DNA from: Rhopalosiphum padi | Lineage: Eukaryota; Arthropoda; Insecta; Hemiptera; Aphididae | DNA: 64,000 bases | Reading direction: 5' to 3' | NCBI RefSeq assembly: GCF_020882245.1 | Contig: NC_083599.1 | Coordinates: 59,236,748-59,300,747 of the forward strand | In this document: piece by piece, positions 18,642-29,390 of the stretch | Position numbering within the stretch: position 1 is the stretch's first letter | How the letters are laid out: each line of letters begins with the position of its first letter | Notes under the pieces: model-generated | The model's input: only the letters and a program-made list of their open reading frames with translations | Database searches by the model: none | What the model was told of the DNA's origin: nothing | Translations under genes and position numbers: made by a program

Positions 18642-20613
18642 TTTATTTATTTATTTATTTCTAGTTACAAGACAAATACATGATATAACAAAGACAGATA
18701 TTAACTAGGCATTACTCTACACTGAGGTGTCGTAGAGTAAGAGAACATTTTTTTTTTTGTTTTTTTTTTTTTTAGTATCCGTGATAATAATGAAAAATAG
18801 TAAGAGACCTTATAAAAAACAAATAATAATAATAAATACAATAGTAAAAAAGAAAATTTAATGCTAGATATTTAAAGATAATTGTAAAACCAATTTTTTA
18901 ATTTATATTTAAAATATGAATAATTTGAAATAATTAATAATTCTTTAGGAATCTCATATAAAGACCGTAATCCAACTTGTAAGAATGACATTGAAGCTTT
19001 TTTAGTAACAACGAAAGGTATTTCAAGATTTGTTTTTCTGAAGTTGTATGTTAGATTTTTAATATTAAATAATTTATTTTTGAAGATGAAGCAAATTGCT
19101 TGCTTTTTGTATAAATTGTCAATATCAAGTACTCTTAACATTTTATATAATTCAGATGAAGGAAAGGTTTTCTGTTTATTTAGAATGATTTTAATTAGGT
19201 TCTTTTGTCTTATTGATAAGTTGCATTTTAAAGTGGTATTGCAACCACCCCAAGCTAATATGCCATATTGAATTAGTGATTGAGCCATTGCAAAATAAGT
19301 TATTCTAATTAGCTGTTTGTTTAGTATTTTTTTTGCTATAATGAAAAAGTATGTTAGTTGTCTTAGTTTAACTATTATGTATTCTATATGATTATTCCAT
19401 TTTAAGTGTTGATCTATTGTTATGCCAAGGTATTTAATGAAAGGATGTTTAATTAATTTTGGACAGGTGCATGTTATAGTGTTGCAATTAAATTTTTTGT
19501 GTATAATGATCTCGTTTTTAAGTGGTGTAGTTTTAATGTCATTGGTAAAAGCTATAAATTTTGATTTGTCATAATTTATTTCTAAACTATTATTCGAAAA
19601 CCATTCATCAATTACTAACATATCAGCTTCACATTTTCGCCAAACTGTATCCCAGTTAGAGTCCGAGACTATGATGGCCGTGTCATCTGCGTATGAATAA
19701 ATTTTTCCATTTATATAAAAACTTTACTTAATTCAGCTACGTATATAATGTATAGAATTGGGGAAAGTACTGTACCTTGGGGGACTCCGTTAGGAATTTG
19801 ACCTATTTCACTTATTGTGTTACCTATTCTAGTTTGTTGGGTTCTTTGGTTTAAGTATGATTCGAAAATTTTGAAAGCTGTCCCAGTAATGCCAAGAGAG
19901 TGTAGTCGATTTAGCAAAATAGAGTGAGATATGCGGTCAAAGGCTTTGCTTAGGTCTAGGAATATACCGATAGTTTTATTACGTTTGTCTATGTTATTAT
20001 ATATTTCATTTGTAAGGTGTGCTAATGCATCTTCAGTACCTAAACCATTTCTAAAACCATATTGTGAATTGGGCAATAAATTATTTTCTTCTAAGTAATT
20101 TAGAAGTCTTGTTTTAACTGCTTTTTCAAATATCTTAGAGAATACATTTAATAAACTAATTGGTCTGTAGTTAGTTAAACTCGTTTTAAGCCCACTACCT
20201 TTATATAACGGTACTACTATTGCCTTTTTAAATGAATCAGGAATAAGCCCTTCTTTTAGTATCTGATTAAAGATTATTTCTAATATATTGGACATGAATT
20301 TGTTAAATTTCTTAATAACATTAATAGATATACCATCTATACCGGGAGCTGAGTCATTTTTCATATTGGAGATTATATTTGATATTTCAGTTTTAGTAAT
20401 TTTTCTTAAATATAGCGAGTGAGATTGATTATTAGAAATATTTGAATTTTGGTTTATTGTATTACTTTCTTTGTGGTTGCCCATTTTTAAAAAATAATTA
20501 TTAAATTCATTGGCAAGGAGAAGTGGATCTGTATTAGAATCGTATGTACTATTATTTATATTTAATCTGATATTAGATGGATTTGATGTATTTTGTGTAG
20601 TTGCTTTTTCTAA
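18642..20613 (-). mobile_element. LINE with (AAAT)n tail inserted in the MULE gene
   Basis: On the minus strand the element ends in an AAAT microsatellite tail (TTTATTTATTTATTTATTT at 18642-18660) and a 3' UTR containing an ~18 bp T-rich tract at 18750-18771. It carries a single RT ORF with one frameshift. The 5' end at about 20613 is truncated within the ORF, upstream of the RT domain. The transposase sequence on the two sides is collinear, which defines the insertion independently of any target duplication. Confidence 0.85.
18872..20613 (-). pseudogene. Non-LTR retrotransposon reverse transcriptase, one frameshift
   Basis: Reading down from about 20613, the frame contains SDTDPLLLANEFN-type linker sequence, then MKNDSAPGIDGISINVIKKF, LIPDSFKKAIVVPLYKGSG, NYRPISLLNVFSKIFEK, motif A GIFLDLSKAFDRISHSIL and motif B NGVPQGTVLSPILY. 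A one-base loss in the A5/T5 run at 19717-19721 closes the frame at 19711. The next frame continues immediately with GKIYSYADDTAIIVSD (the catalytic YADD at 19682-19693), SNNSLEINYDKSKF, FIKYLGITIDQHLKW, QSLIQYGILAWGG and the C-terminal region to 18872. Aside from that indel the RT looks complete from the fingers through the thumb. The layout fits a jockey/CR1-type LINE; the clade assignment is tentative. Confidence 0.88.
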
Positions 20614-20616
20614 TTA

Positions 20617-20768
20617 CTTTTATATTTCGACCATACATATGTAAACGGAAAATTTTGCAAAGGTAGATCATGTACAAATAATATAATAGTACAATATCGT
20701 CGAACCCCACTATTAACTCCTACAACTTGGAATGCTAATTTAACAACATTGTTAAACATTGTACTGAC
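20617..20768 (+). pseudogene. FLYWCH/MULE transposase, second part after the LINE
   Basis: A stop-free frame of about 50 codons reads LLLYFDHTYVNGKFCKGRS, IIVQYRRTPLLTPTTWNANL and TTLLNIVLT. In aphid FLYWCH/MULE proteins a YFD-TYV-G block, RR-PP-F-P-WN and the RTNN motif follow directly after the segment that ends at 18641, so this is the continuation of the same gene. It is cut off at the border of repeat copy B (GCTGGA at 20769), just before the expected RTNN-EGWN motif. Confidence 0.65.
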
Positions 20769-21868
20769 GCTGGACATTTTTTACTTTTGATCCCCTAGAG
20801 TATCAACTAGATTCAATTTCCTTTTCAAAGAGCGGCTGAAGCCAAAAACCAAAGCACTATTATTACACGAAAACGTGATGACACATAAAAATAAAAAAAG
20901 CACACATCATTGTAGAATCGATAAATTCATCACTCCGTTCAGAATCTAAAAAATTTTTTATAAAATGCATTATTTAGTTATTGTGGATCTGAAATGATAA
21001 AAAACTAAAAAAAAAAATTTCACATAAACACGAGAAACTAGTACATTTTTATTAACTTTTTAGTTAATTCATTTTATTATAATTTTTATGTATAATATTA
21101 TATAATATTTAAATGTTAGAGTGTTAAACGGTATAATCAATAATCAGTATTTTATTACTCCTACAAATGGATCTACTTTGAGAGAAATTTATAAAGTGTA
21201 TCAAGAGATGCATAACTCTCATGCTAGAATGTTAGATTGGGTATCACATGCAGCATCATTTTCGAATCAACTCAATTTAGAGTTCAGTGTATTAGGAATT
21301 TTAATGATGGATACACTTGCTATTGCTGATTATTCAACTCCCATAGATGAGGCCATAATAAGTTGATTTACATATACGTGCTCGCACATACAGAAAAATT
21401 TCCTAAAGAAAATATTTACATTTAATAGTTTTACTTAATCATATTAGTTACCGATGTTGTATCAAGACTCATTTATTTTTATGGAAAAGATTCAACATCA
21501 CACGCAGTACTATATATTCATGCAGTTATTATAATGAACACAGGAGAATAATGGATATCAACTCTAACGGATTTCAAAATTCAAATAAAAACTAACTGGG
21601 TGAAAAATACGATCAAAGTACTGAAATATCTTGATTTTACCTGTGATACAGCTGAGTTTATGATAGAAAGAATAGAAAATTTTATTTTATTTATGTGAAC
21701 ATGCCGTAAATATTAATTTTTATGATAAAATTTTTATTATAAATACAGGCGAACCTCTATTTAACAACCTTAATGAAATGCATGAATGGTATTGTAAGGT
21801 GGGGGGAGGGCACAAAGCCTCCCACGGGTCACTTTAGTCATCATAAATTTAGTTAAATTACGTCTAAA
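20769..21868 (+). repeat. ~1 kb direct repeat, copy B (with extra 3' segment)
   Basis: Matches copy A (15081-16084) over its first kilobase, then continues ~100 bp further (AATGAAATGCATGAATGG ... GGTCACTTTAGTCATCAT). That additional part together with the last ~170 bp of the shared unit recurs as copy C at 23466-23740. Copy B carries the better-preserved version of the two-exon unit. It sits between the MULE remnant and the piggyBac gene. Confidence 0.9.
21118..21552 (+). pseudogene. Unidentified two-exon coding unit (copy B)
   Basis: Here the first exon is open for 82 codons (MLNGIINNQYFITPTNGST, REIYKVYQEMHNSHARML, FSVLGILMMDTLAIADYS, PIDEAIIS), lacking the premature stop seen in copy A. 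The second segment, after an acceptor CATATTAG near 21449, reads TDVVSRLIYFYGKDSTSHA and stops after NTGE as in copy A. Frame conservation between copies with mostly silent or conservative differences supports a real protein at the time of duplication. No signal peptide, zinc finger or catalytic motif is evident and no family was recognised. Confidence 0.45.
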
Positions 21869-21885
21869 ATATTTCCAATGTTCCT

Positions 21886-23468
21886 ATGGATGTTGATGAA
21901 TGTATAACAAATATAAGTAATAGTATTAGTGACAACATAAGTGGTGCAAATAAACTCAGTAAAAAAGGTAAAAATGTAAATACACCAGAACAAGTGTTTT
22001 CTGGTCAGTGGAACTTTAATGATGATGTATGTTCTAAATATATTCCAAAACAATTTCATTTTAATGATGCCCAGTCTGGTATAAATTTAGATTTCATTTA
22101 TGATTTAGCACCTGATTTTTCTAAGTTGGATATTTTTAAAATGATTTTTGATGAACACTTAGTTCAGCATATTGTTGAACAAACAAACAAATTTTTCATT
22201 ATATAATAAGAAATACAGTTTTAAAACAGCATTCTAAACTAAAAAAATGGATGGAAACCAATGTAAACTATACTTTTTTGGCTTTATCACTTTTAATGGC
22301 ACACCAAAAGAAAAATAACATAAAAGATTATTGGTTTACATCACCACTACCATTGTCTCCTATATTTGGTAAAATAATGAGTCAAGATAGATATTTAATA
22401 ATACTTAGATTATTACATTTTTGTGATAACCAAAATCAAGTACCAGGCAACAGACTTTTTAAAATTGATACAATTATTGAATCTCTTAGAATGAAATTTC
22501 GTTCAGTTTTTAAACCATATCAGAAAGTATGTGTTGATGAAAGTATAGTTGAGTGGAAAGGAAGGCTTAAGTTCACACAATACATTCCTTCTAAGAGGCA
22601 TCGTTTCGGAATTAAATTATTTGTCCTTTGTGATTGCAAAACAGGTTATGTTTTGGACTATTTGGTTTATACAGGCGATAACAAACATTTCAATTTTAAT
22701 GAATCTCTGCAACAATCAGGTTCAGTTATATCAACTTTAAATAAAGGTCATATAATCTATATGGACAATTGGTATTCTTCTCCATTACTATACTAATATT
22801 TGTTAGATCATAACACTGGTGCCTGTGGTACAGTTAGAAATAATAGAAAAGGTATTCCCACGTTTCCAACAAAATTAGTTCCTAGTCAGTGTATATCAGC
22901 TACAACAAAATACATCATGACTTGTAAATGGAAGGACAAAAGAGATGTCCATATGCTTTCAACTGTACACGACACAAAAATGTCAATGACAAATAAAACT
23001 GACCGTGTAGGAAATAAGATTAAAAAAACCTGAATGCATATTAGATTACAATGTAAACATGGGTCTAATTGATAAATCTGGTATGCAGATGTCATTTAAT
23101 AATACATCTAGACGGTCTATAAAATGGTATAAGAAGTTTTTTTTTCATTTACTTGATCTATCTGTCCTCAATTCTGGTATTCTGTATAATTCTCTGAAGA
23201 AAACTAAATTGAAACTACCTGAATATCGTTTAAAATTAATTGAACAGTTACTTCAGACTTATTCTTCTGATACAAATATAAATCATAGTCGTCCAGGAAG
23301 AAAAATTAAAGGAGGTTTTCCAACTCGACTCACAGAACGTCATTTCCCATCACGCATAGTACTACTTGAAGGGAAAAGTAGGATTAAAAAAAAATGCCAT
23401 GTACACTCTCAAACTAAGTTAGATGCCCAGTGTAGAAAAGACACAGCATATGAGTGCAAAGAAAACTA
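21886..23468 (+). pseudogene. piggyBac transposase, broken and C-terminally truncated
   Basis: ATG at 21886 starts MDVDECITNISNSIS with the low-complexity acidic N-terminus of piggyBac-derived (PGBD-like) transposases. Domain landmarks are FFIIxx...LALSLLMAHQKKNNIKDYW, YLIILRLLHFCDN, KVCVDESIVEWKGRL (first catalytic Asp), SKRHRFGIKLFVLCD, IIYMDNWYSSPLLY (second Asp), LLDHNTGACGTVR and MGLIDKSGMQMSFNNTSRR (third Asp). Lesions are a frameshift near 22195, a TAA at 22794-22796, and a frameshift in the A7 run near 23021-23027. The C-terminal cysteine-rich domain is cut off at 23466 by repeat copy C. No TTAA-flanked piggyBac termini were found. Confidence 0.88.
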
Positions 23469-23740
23469 ACTGGGTGAAAAATACAATCAAAGTACTGAAA
23501 TATCTTGATTTTACCTGTGATACAGCTGAGTTTATGATAGAAAGAATAGAAAATTTTATTTTATTTTTGTGAACATGCCGTAAATATTAATTTTTATGAT
23601 AAAATGTTTATTATAAATACAGGCGAACCTCTATTTAACAAACTTAAATGAAATGCATGAATGGTGTTGTAAGGGGGGAGGAGGACACAAAGCCTTCCAC
23701 GGGTCATTTTAGTCATCATAAATTTAGCCAAATTTCGCCT
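23466..23740 (+). repeat. Partial copy C of the direct repeat
   Basis: AACTAACTGGGTGAAAAATA through ACAGGCGAACCTCTATTTAA to GGTCATTTTAGTCATCATA matches 21593-21868. Copies B (3' part) and C thus flank the piggyBac gene as ~275 bp direct repeats, with copy C fused directly onto the truncated transposase. Confidence 0.88.
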
Positions 23741-25076
23741 ATAAATAGGGTAATTAATATCAATGAAATACAAATATCAAAAATAAATAGAAATCTTAAA
23801 ATTAATAATCCGTTAAACATGCAAAAAATGAAAAAAAAATTTAAAATACAAAATACATAATGAACCATGGTTTTCCGCAAAATTTAAAAAATATTAATGA
23901 CTGTACTTCGACTTAAATAATAATATCACCGGCTTCGTTAGGTTGTATCTATGCTGGGGATGCGTTTTGGATGCATACAATCAGTATACAGTGGTGGTGA
24001 GGTCGAGTTGTCCAGAAAACGGTGCTTTTAATATTCCTGTACATCAAAAAATTAACTCCTACTACTTTTTAAAATATTTAAAAATACATACTTAAGGTGT
24101 TACTTTTATTAATAAAATAAATTGAATCAAAAATCTAAAGAACAATATAATACTGCTAGAATTTTATTTTGCGAACTAGATGTATGGAACTTGCCATCAA
24201 ATTGGCTAAAGTATTTATTTATAAATAAAAAGTTCTTTGGTGTATCTGAAATTGTTTTTGTATACGAACAGAATAAATTTAATTCATTTGTGCGAAAAAC
24301 CTATTTGAAGTAATATCACATAAATGTGATTCGGTGCTATGTATTCTAATTTTAATATGCTATGTTAGATACTAGATACTGGGTGGTATATTATGGTTTT
24401 AAAAATTGACATTTGAAACTATGTAAAATTGTTTTAAATATTGAATGTTAAATATCAATTCTATTATTCTAAACAAAATTAAGAAAACATATTTGTAATT
24501 TACCTATTTAATTGTATAATATAGATTCATGGTCAATGTATTCAATGGCAACATATCAAACGTTTATATGAATAAGATATAAAACTTACGGGAAATTTGA
24601 GTGTGCCCAAAGTTATCAAAAATCATATTGTACTTGGTGTTTCTGATAAAATGAGCGTTGCTTGGCCACTCAAGTATGATATTTATTTATGAACAAATAC
24701 AATAATTCTAAATATGAAGAATTAATGCAAGTTAATTTTTTTAAGTTAACTTATTGTTTAATTTTATTTATGGGTCTTGAGTAATTCAGTGGTTAATGAG
24801 TAATGGGTTATTATTTTATAAAACCTTATAACATTTCTGGCTTCGAAGACTAACCAACTGCCATGTTTTGTTGTAAATTTAATGATTGCTTTGAAGTTCT
24901 CAATAGAAAATTTGGTGCTGAAGGACTTATGTCGATGGCAAAGATTATCAGGCAAACTTATAACGTTGGTACGCAAATACCTATCGCTTTTATACCTACC
25001 TATCCAATATTGTCGTATTTTTATAAATCACTTCATAAAAATAAATTATGTTAATTAATGAATAGATTTACAAGTG
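23741..25076. other. AT-rich spacer
   Basis: No recognisable gene. Small open frames (for example at 24122-24313 and 24863-25054) show no family features. Confidence 0.4.
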
Positions 25077-25664
25077 ATGGATGAAAGTTCGAGGCCAAAA
25101 AGATACTGGCATTCGGATCCTACAACTACAACGATTAGGTACAGGGACCTAGATTTTGAAAATCCCGCTAAAGCCTGGCATCCCGCCGAACATTTTGCAG
25201 AAAACAACAAAAACTTTGGTACGACATGCAGCTCAATAAGAAAAAGGAGGTCCATGGACCTATACAATCAGCATCAGCTCCCGAATCTAGAAGGTAAAAA
25301 ATTATAATCTTTATCGTTATAAAATATTTATAGATATTATTTTTTGTGGATGTATATTTTTATTTATTGTTAAGACTTATTACTTTATTTTACCATTACC
25401 AGTGTTATTATTTAATTATGTTTTATTATTTTTAAAAATTATATTTTATTAATTTGCTTTTAATTTTTTATATTTTTTTCTACTGTGATTGTTGTAAATA
25501 CTGCGTAAGTACTTTATATAATCTAATATTTCACAATTTTACTCCAATAAAAATAAAATTTTTTAGATGCGGCTGATATGATAAAGCTCATAAGAAATTC
25601 TTGGGGTGATAAAAAATACAAAAAAAAATTGAATGGTCAGTTAGATCTTGTTCCTAAGTAACTT
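25077..25664 (+). CDS. Two-exon gene of unknown function
   Basis: ATG at 25077 opens MDESSRPKRYWHSDPTTTT, with RYRDLDFENPAKAWHPAEHF and SIRKRRSMDLYNQHQ, ending in a donor AAG followed by GTAAAA at 25294. The intron ends TTTTTTAG at 25566. The exons join in phase 1 to give AADMIKLIRNSWGDKKYKKK and a stop (TAA near 25662). The product would be ~104 residues, hydrophilic, rich in Lys/Arg with no membrane segment. Both splice sites are good and no internal stop is present, so this may be an intact small gene or two exons of a larger one. I do not recognise the family; a TE accessory protein is possible. Confidence 0.45.
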
Positions 25665-25804
25665 CATAATTCCAAAGCACAACTAATTCGATGGGATTAT
25701 CTTGAAATGCTGTACTAATTAGAGTGTGAGAAAGGGCTACGCGCTGAAATATAAATACGTCACATAAAGTACACTGACAAAAAAATGAATATTGGTTAAA
25801 CGAA

Positions 25805-27136
25805 AAATCGGTCGCTATTCGACATTTCCACCGTATCCTTGCGCGTCGTTTGGAGAAATTGTCCCTGGTGGATGAGGGTCAGCGCGCATTTCGTAGAGCC
25901 GATGGTGTGGTGGAAAATATTTTCCTCTTACAGTCGGTGATGAAGGATGCGCGTTCGTCGTGCAAGTGGCTGTGCTTGGCGTCGCATTAATCTCAACCAG
26001 CGCTTCGTAAAGTATAATCGCGGAACGTTTCAGCAATCAGAGACTTTTCTCCAAGCGAATGGGCAATGCACAAGGGGAATCTTCCCACGAAATGGTGTCA
26101 GGCAGGGGAACAAGGGGTCCCCGCTTTTATTCAATTTGGTGTTAGATAGCGGTTTACAAGTAATTCCAAAAGCAGTTGGTTACTCTTTGGGTAAGACCAT
26201 AGTGAACGCGGTTGCTTTTGCAGACGACGTGATTCTGATGGCGGAAACGCCGGAGGGATTGCGAAGAACGTGTGAAGCGTTCACGGACCGGATCGAGGTA
26301 GCAGGTCTCAGGGTAAATCCAATGAAGTGTGCGACTCTCACCCTGGTGCCATCCGGACGGGGTCGTAAGGTCAAGACCGTCGACGAGGTTTAAACCCTTA
26401 GTTGTGTAAGACTCCCGACCCTCGCCGTTATCTCTCTATGACGGTATCTAGGCGTGGGTTTCGCAGGAAGTAAAGTCGATGTCTTCGACTTTATATCGCA
26501 AGAGACTACTTGATTCCGAAGTTTGTTCACGGACTGACGTTTTCGGTAGTCTCCGTACGAAAACAACGAAGTCTCGCTCATGAGACGCGCCGCGCTGTCA
26601 GGCATTGGCTGGACCTTACCACTTCATGCCCGAACGCGTACATTCACTCGCCAACATCGGCGGATGGCTTAGGTATTCCAGACTTCCAGTTCGTCGTACC
26701 CCGAAATCACGTGAATCTTCTTGTAAGACTCAAGAACTCTTCCGTCGCCGGCGTCCACGAGGCATACCGGCTTCATGACAGGGCCGCTCTGGCGTCTGCG
26801 CGTCACTCGGTTGAGGATCACCGTCTCAAGCCTAATCATGCGCAGCATATTCATGTGTCTATGGATGGTTCGGAGCTGAAACTATGCTCTGTAGAGCCGG
26901 CGTCCGTTGCGTGGTTGAGACGTCCTGATGGCATTCCGTCGTCGGATTTCAAAAGCTATGCTCAGATTCACATTAATGCGTTGCCGACTCGCAAGCGGGT
27001 AAACCACGATCGCTATGGCCCTGCTTGTGGCGCCTCGGCGGAGACGCTTGCCCATATTGCACAAAGTTGTCCTCGGACGCATAACGGTCGCATATTGCGT
27101 CATGACTGCATGTTGATGTACAACTCAATCCACTAG
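25805..27136 (+). mobile_element. R2-like non-LTR retrotransposon fragment (GC-rich)
   Basis: This 1.3 kb block has roughly 50 percent GC, far above its neighbours. It contains a broken RT ORF whose motifs match R2-type LINEs and ends inside the zinc-finger part of the restriction-like endonuclease domain, so the 3' end is missing. There is no rRNA sequence beside it. The 5' part before the RT fingers is also absent. Confidence 0.75.
25805..27136 (+). pseudogene. R2-like reverse transcriptase with partial RLE domain
   Basis: Frames in order: SVAIRHFHRILARRL and DGVVENIFLLQSVMKDARSS (25805-25985), then a frameshift and loss of motif A. The frame at 25947-26393 gives NGVRQGNKGSPLLFNLVLD (motif B), VAFADDVILMAE (catalytic box, FADD) and GLRVNPMKCATLTL. 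A shifted stretch RYLGVGFAGSKVDVFDFISQ (about 26440-26510) follows. The frame from 26510 reads LIPKFVHGLTFSVVSVRK, ETRRAVRHWLDL, SPTSADGLGIPDFQ, and CGASAETLAHIAQSCPRTHN with RILRHD, the CCHC finger that precedes the endonuclease. At least three indels and the missing motif A make it non-functional. Confidence 0.78.
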
Positions 27137-27439
27137 ACAACATGATATTATATCTAACCGTTAGTATTCTAATAATGTAATTTCGTTGAAATACTGAATG
27201 AAACCTTCTGTTCCATTGTACAAAACATAATTGAAATTATATCTATATAATTACCAATCTTATGTCACACTTCAAATTTAAAAATACACAAGTATATATA
27301 GGTAGTAATTAGTAATTAATTTCAGTAAATGAAAATAACAAAATAAATGATACAAATATACAATATAGAACTTAATACTATACAACTTCAATATAGTGTT
27401 TTTAAATTACCAAATTTTGTTTAAAAGTTAATTTTCAGA

Positions 27440-27489
27440 GTAGGTTAGGCGGGCAAGCTCCCCCTTTGCCTCCCGTAACTACACCACTG
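27440..27489 (-). repeat. Orphan hAT-like terminal repeat
   Basis: On the minus strand the sequence starts CAGTGGTGTAGTTACGGGAG and is followed by G-rich sequence, as in ZMYM1-type hAT ends. No second end was found. Confidence 0.4.
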
Positions 27490-27685
27490 TTTGATAGTGA
27501 TATGTAAAAAAAGAATCTGATTTAAATTTGATCTAAAAATAAATAATATCCATCACCCTTAAATGTTTATAAAAACAAACAAATGAACATTGTATATTGA
27601 CTTTTACTTACAAATAAAAAAAGTAGAATTGTTATTTATTTTTACTTTAGCCGTTTAATTGAACAAAATACAATTTTAATTTAAA

Positions 27686-28380
27686 ATGCCACAAACTTGT
27701 TGTGTGCTTGGATGTGCTAATCGTTCTGGTCGTGACAAAGTGGTTTTTTTTAAGTATGTATTAGTAGTAGGCAGTAGCACAGATTAGATTTAATCTATTT
27801 TGTAGTAGTAGTTTTCAACATGGTTATCTATACATAATACATACAATTTTACTAAATAACTTTTGTAGATTTCCAAATAATAATGTACAGAAAGAAAAGT
27901 GGATAGCTGCGATAAAAAGACATAATTTTGTCTCAACACATCACAGGATATGTGATATTCATTTTGCTTCCACAGAGTTTGTAGAACGCCCAGATATTAA
28001 GCGGCTTAAGGAAACAGCAGTCCCTAGTTTGTTTATCAGCAAAGAAAAATTTGATATAAACTCGGTTCAAAGTGAACATTCTTATTGTCGATTTAGTGAA
28101 CCCAATGTTCAAAATGATACTTCTCGTAATAACTAAAAATCAGCACTAATTATATATTCTTCTAAAAAAATTAAATATTATTTATATTTCAGTAATAGAG
28201 CCACTGGACTACACAGTGAGTGAGACAATATCTTCATCAAATTATAATGTATTATATTGTTTCATTGTTTGTAGCAGTAAGATTAGTTCTTTAAATATTT
28301 TTGGCTTTTTGAAATACTTAGGTAATAAGTTGAAAGTTCTCTTGATGACTTTTAAAAGATACTATAATTATTTTAAATAA
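27686..28380 (+). CDS. THAP-domain protein (two or three exons)
   Basis: Exon 1 (27686-27753) encodes MPQTCCVLGCANRSGRDKVV and meets a donor AA followed by GTATGT. Exon 2 starts at 27869 after TTTTGTAG and joins in phase, giving KFPNNNVQKEKW, HNFVSTHHRICDIHF and KETAVPSLF. These are the C2CH zinc-coordinating residues, the invariant tryptophan and the AVP-F motif of a THAP DNA-binding domain (~90 residues), encoded without lesions. If read through, exon 2 stops at 28134-28136. A GTAATA at 28126 and an acceptor TATATTTCAG at 28192 would add a third exon of 62 codons ending at 28378-28380, in frame. THAP genes occur both as host regulators and as P-element-type transposase N-termini; nothing here decides between these. 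No transposase domain is visible downstream. Confidence 0.65.
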
Positions 28381-28439
28381 ATAATAAGTAATAATAAATA
28401 TAGTATTATATTATCACTTCAATAATAAAAATTGATAAA

Positions 28440-28800
28440 ATACCACAGCCCACAACCAACATGTCGGAAAATCGGCGTCCGCCGGCTGGCTTGTCAATTT
28501 ATACTAGTTAGCAATCTAGTTTATTATCTATATCTGTGGTTGGGACGGACCACGAGACGTGCTGTGGGCAACACTGCACACAGCCAGTCAGTTAGTTCCC
28601 GACGCCGACGTAAGGAACATGTCTCAGTAAATAAATGTGATTCTTTATACGCAATAAGATATTTTATTTATTTACCTAAGTAAGTAAAAATGTTAAATTA
28701 ATGTGTTTTCTACAATAATTTAACACAATACGAGTGTATTGGGTTTACTACACATATAAGTAATCGTTATCCTAATACTTGTAGTAATAACGTACGAGGT
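28440..28800 (+). other. LTR-like segment
   Basis: TGTCGGAAAATCGGCGTCCG at 28460 begins a block with a CG-rich centre (28545-28620) and an AATAAA-like polyadenylation region at 28627-28635, and later CTACACA at about 28748. The general order (TG start, promoter-like middle, AATAAA, CA end) resembles a solo or 5' LTR, but no second copy is present to confirm it. Confidence 0.3.
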
Positions 28801-29390
28801 ACGGGTGAGTTTCCTCCGCTATTACCAACAGTCGTTCGGTAGTCGTACGTGACGAATACGTCGAACACAAAACTCTATTACCGCCCGTACAAGGGTAAGG
28901 TAAAACAAAAACTTAACGCAGAGGTTTAGCGGTCGTGCGCGTAAATACGCCGAAACGAGTGAAAGTTTATTGAAACAAATAAATATATATAAATCACAAG
29001 GTGATTCGTCGACGGACGAAGTTCGGGTCGAACGGGTACAAAAAAGTCGCGTGGTGTTACACGTAGCGTTACAAAAATCGCGGTCGGCGAGAAAAACGTT
29101 AACGACTTGTTCGTAAGAACGGCGCGAGCGAAGAGGCTCGTACGAAATCGCCTCACGGGCGACGTGCCGGCGATGAGAAGTAGTCGTGCGCGGAGGGGGG
29201 CACAGTCGCGACAGTTCGGGCGATGACAACATAACATAAAATAAATATACAAATACAAAATATAATATATGACAAACTAGAGTTGGCAAAACTGCACTCG
29301 TGAAAGCGAGTGGTGATACCGGCCGTGTCGCCACATACTTATGCCTACGTCGCAATAACCTTATTATGTATATCAGAGCACGTAGCATGT
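28800..29390. other. CpG-rich block of unknown origin
   Basis: A 600 bp stretch dense in CG dinucleotides (for example GTCGTCGACGGACG near 29005 and GCGCGGAGGGGGG near 29190). Long open frames occur on both strands, as expected when TAA-type stops are rare, so none is evidence of a gene. It may be the leader or gag region of an LTR element starting at 28.46 kb, or a promoter-like CpG-rich region. Confidence 0.35.

Noticed and set aside
26669..27103. Minus-strand open frames within the R2-like element
   Set aside because: Antisense frames in GC-rich coding sequence; the plus strand carries the recognised RT and zinc-finger motifs.
28822..29388. 188-codon minus-strand open frame
   Set aside because: Lies in CpG-rich DNA where stops are rare on both strands; no domain or hydrophobic pattern consistent with a real protein and the opposite strand is also partly open.
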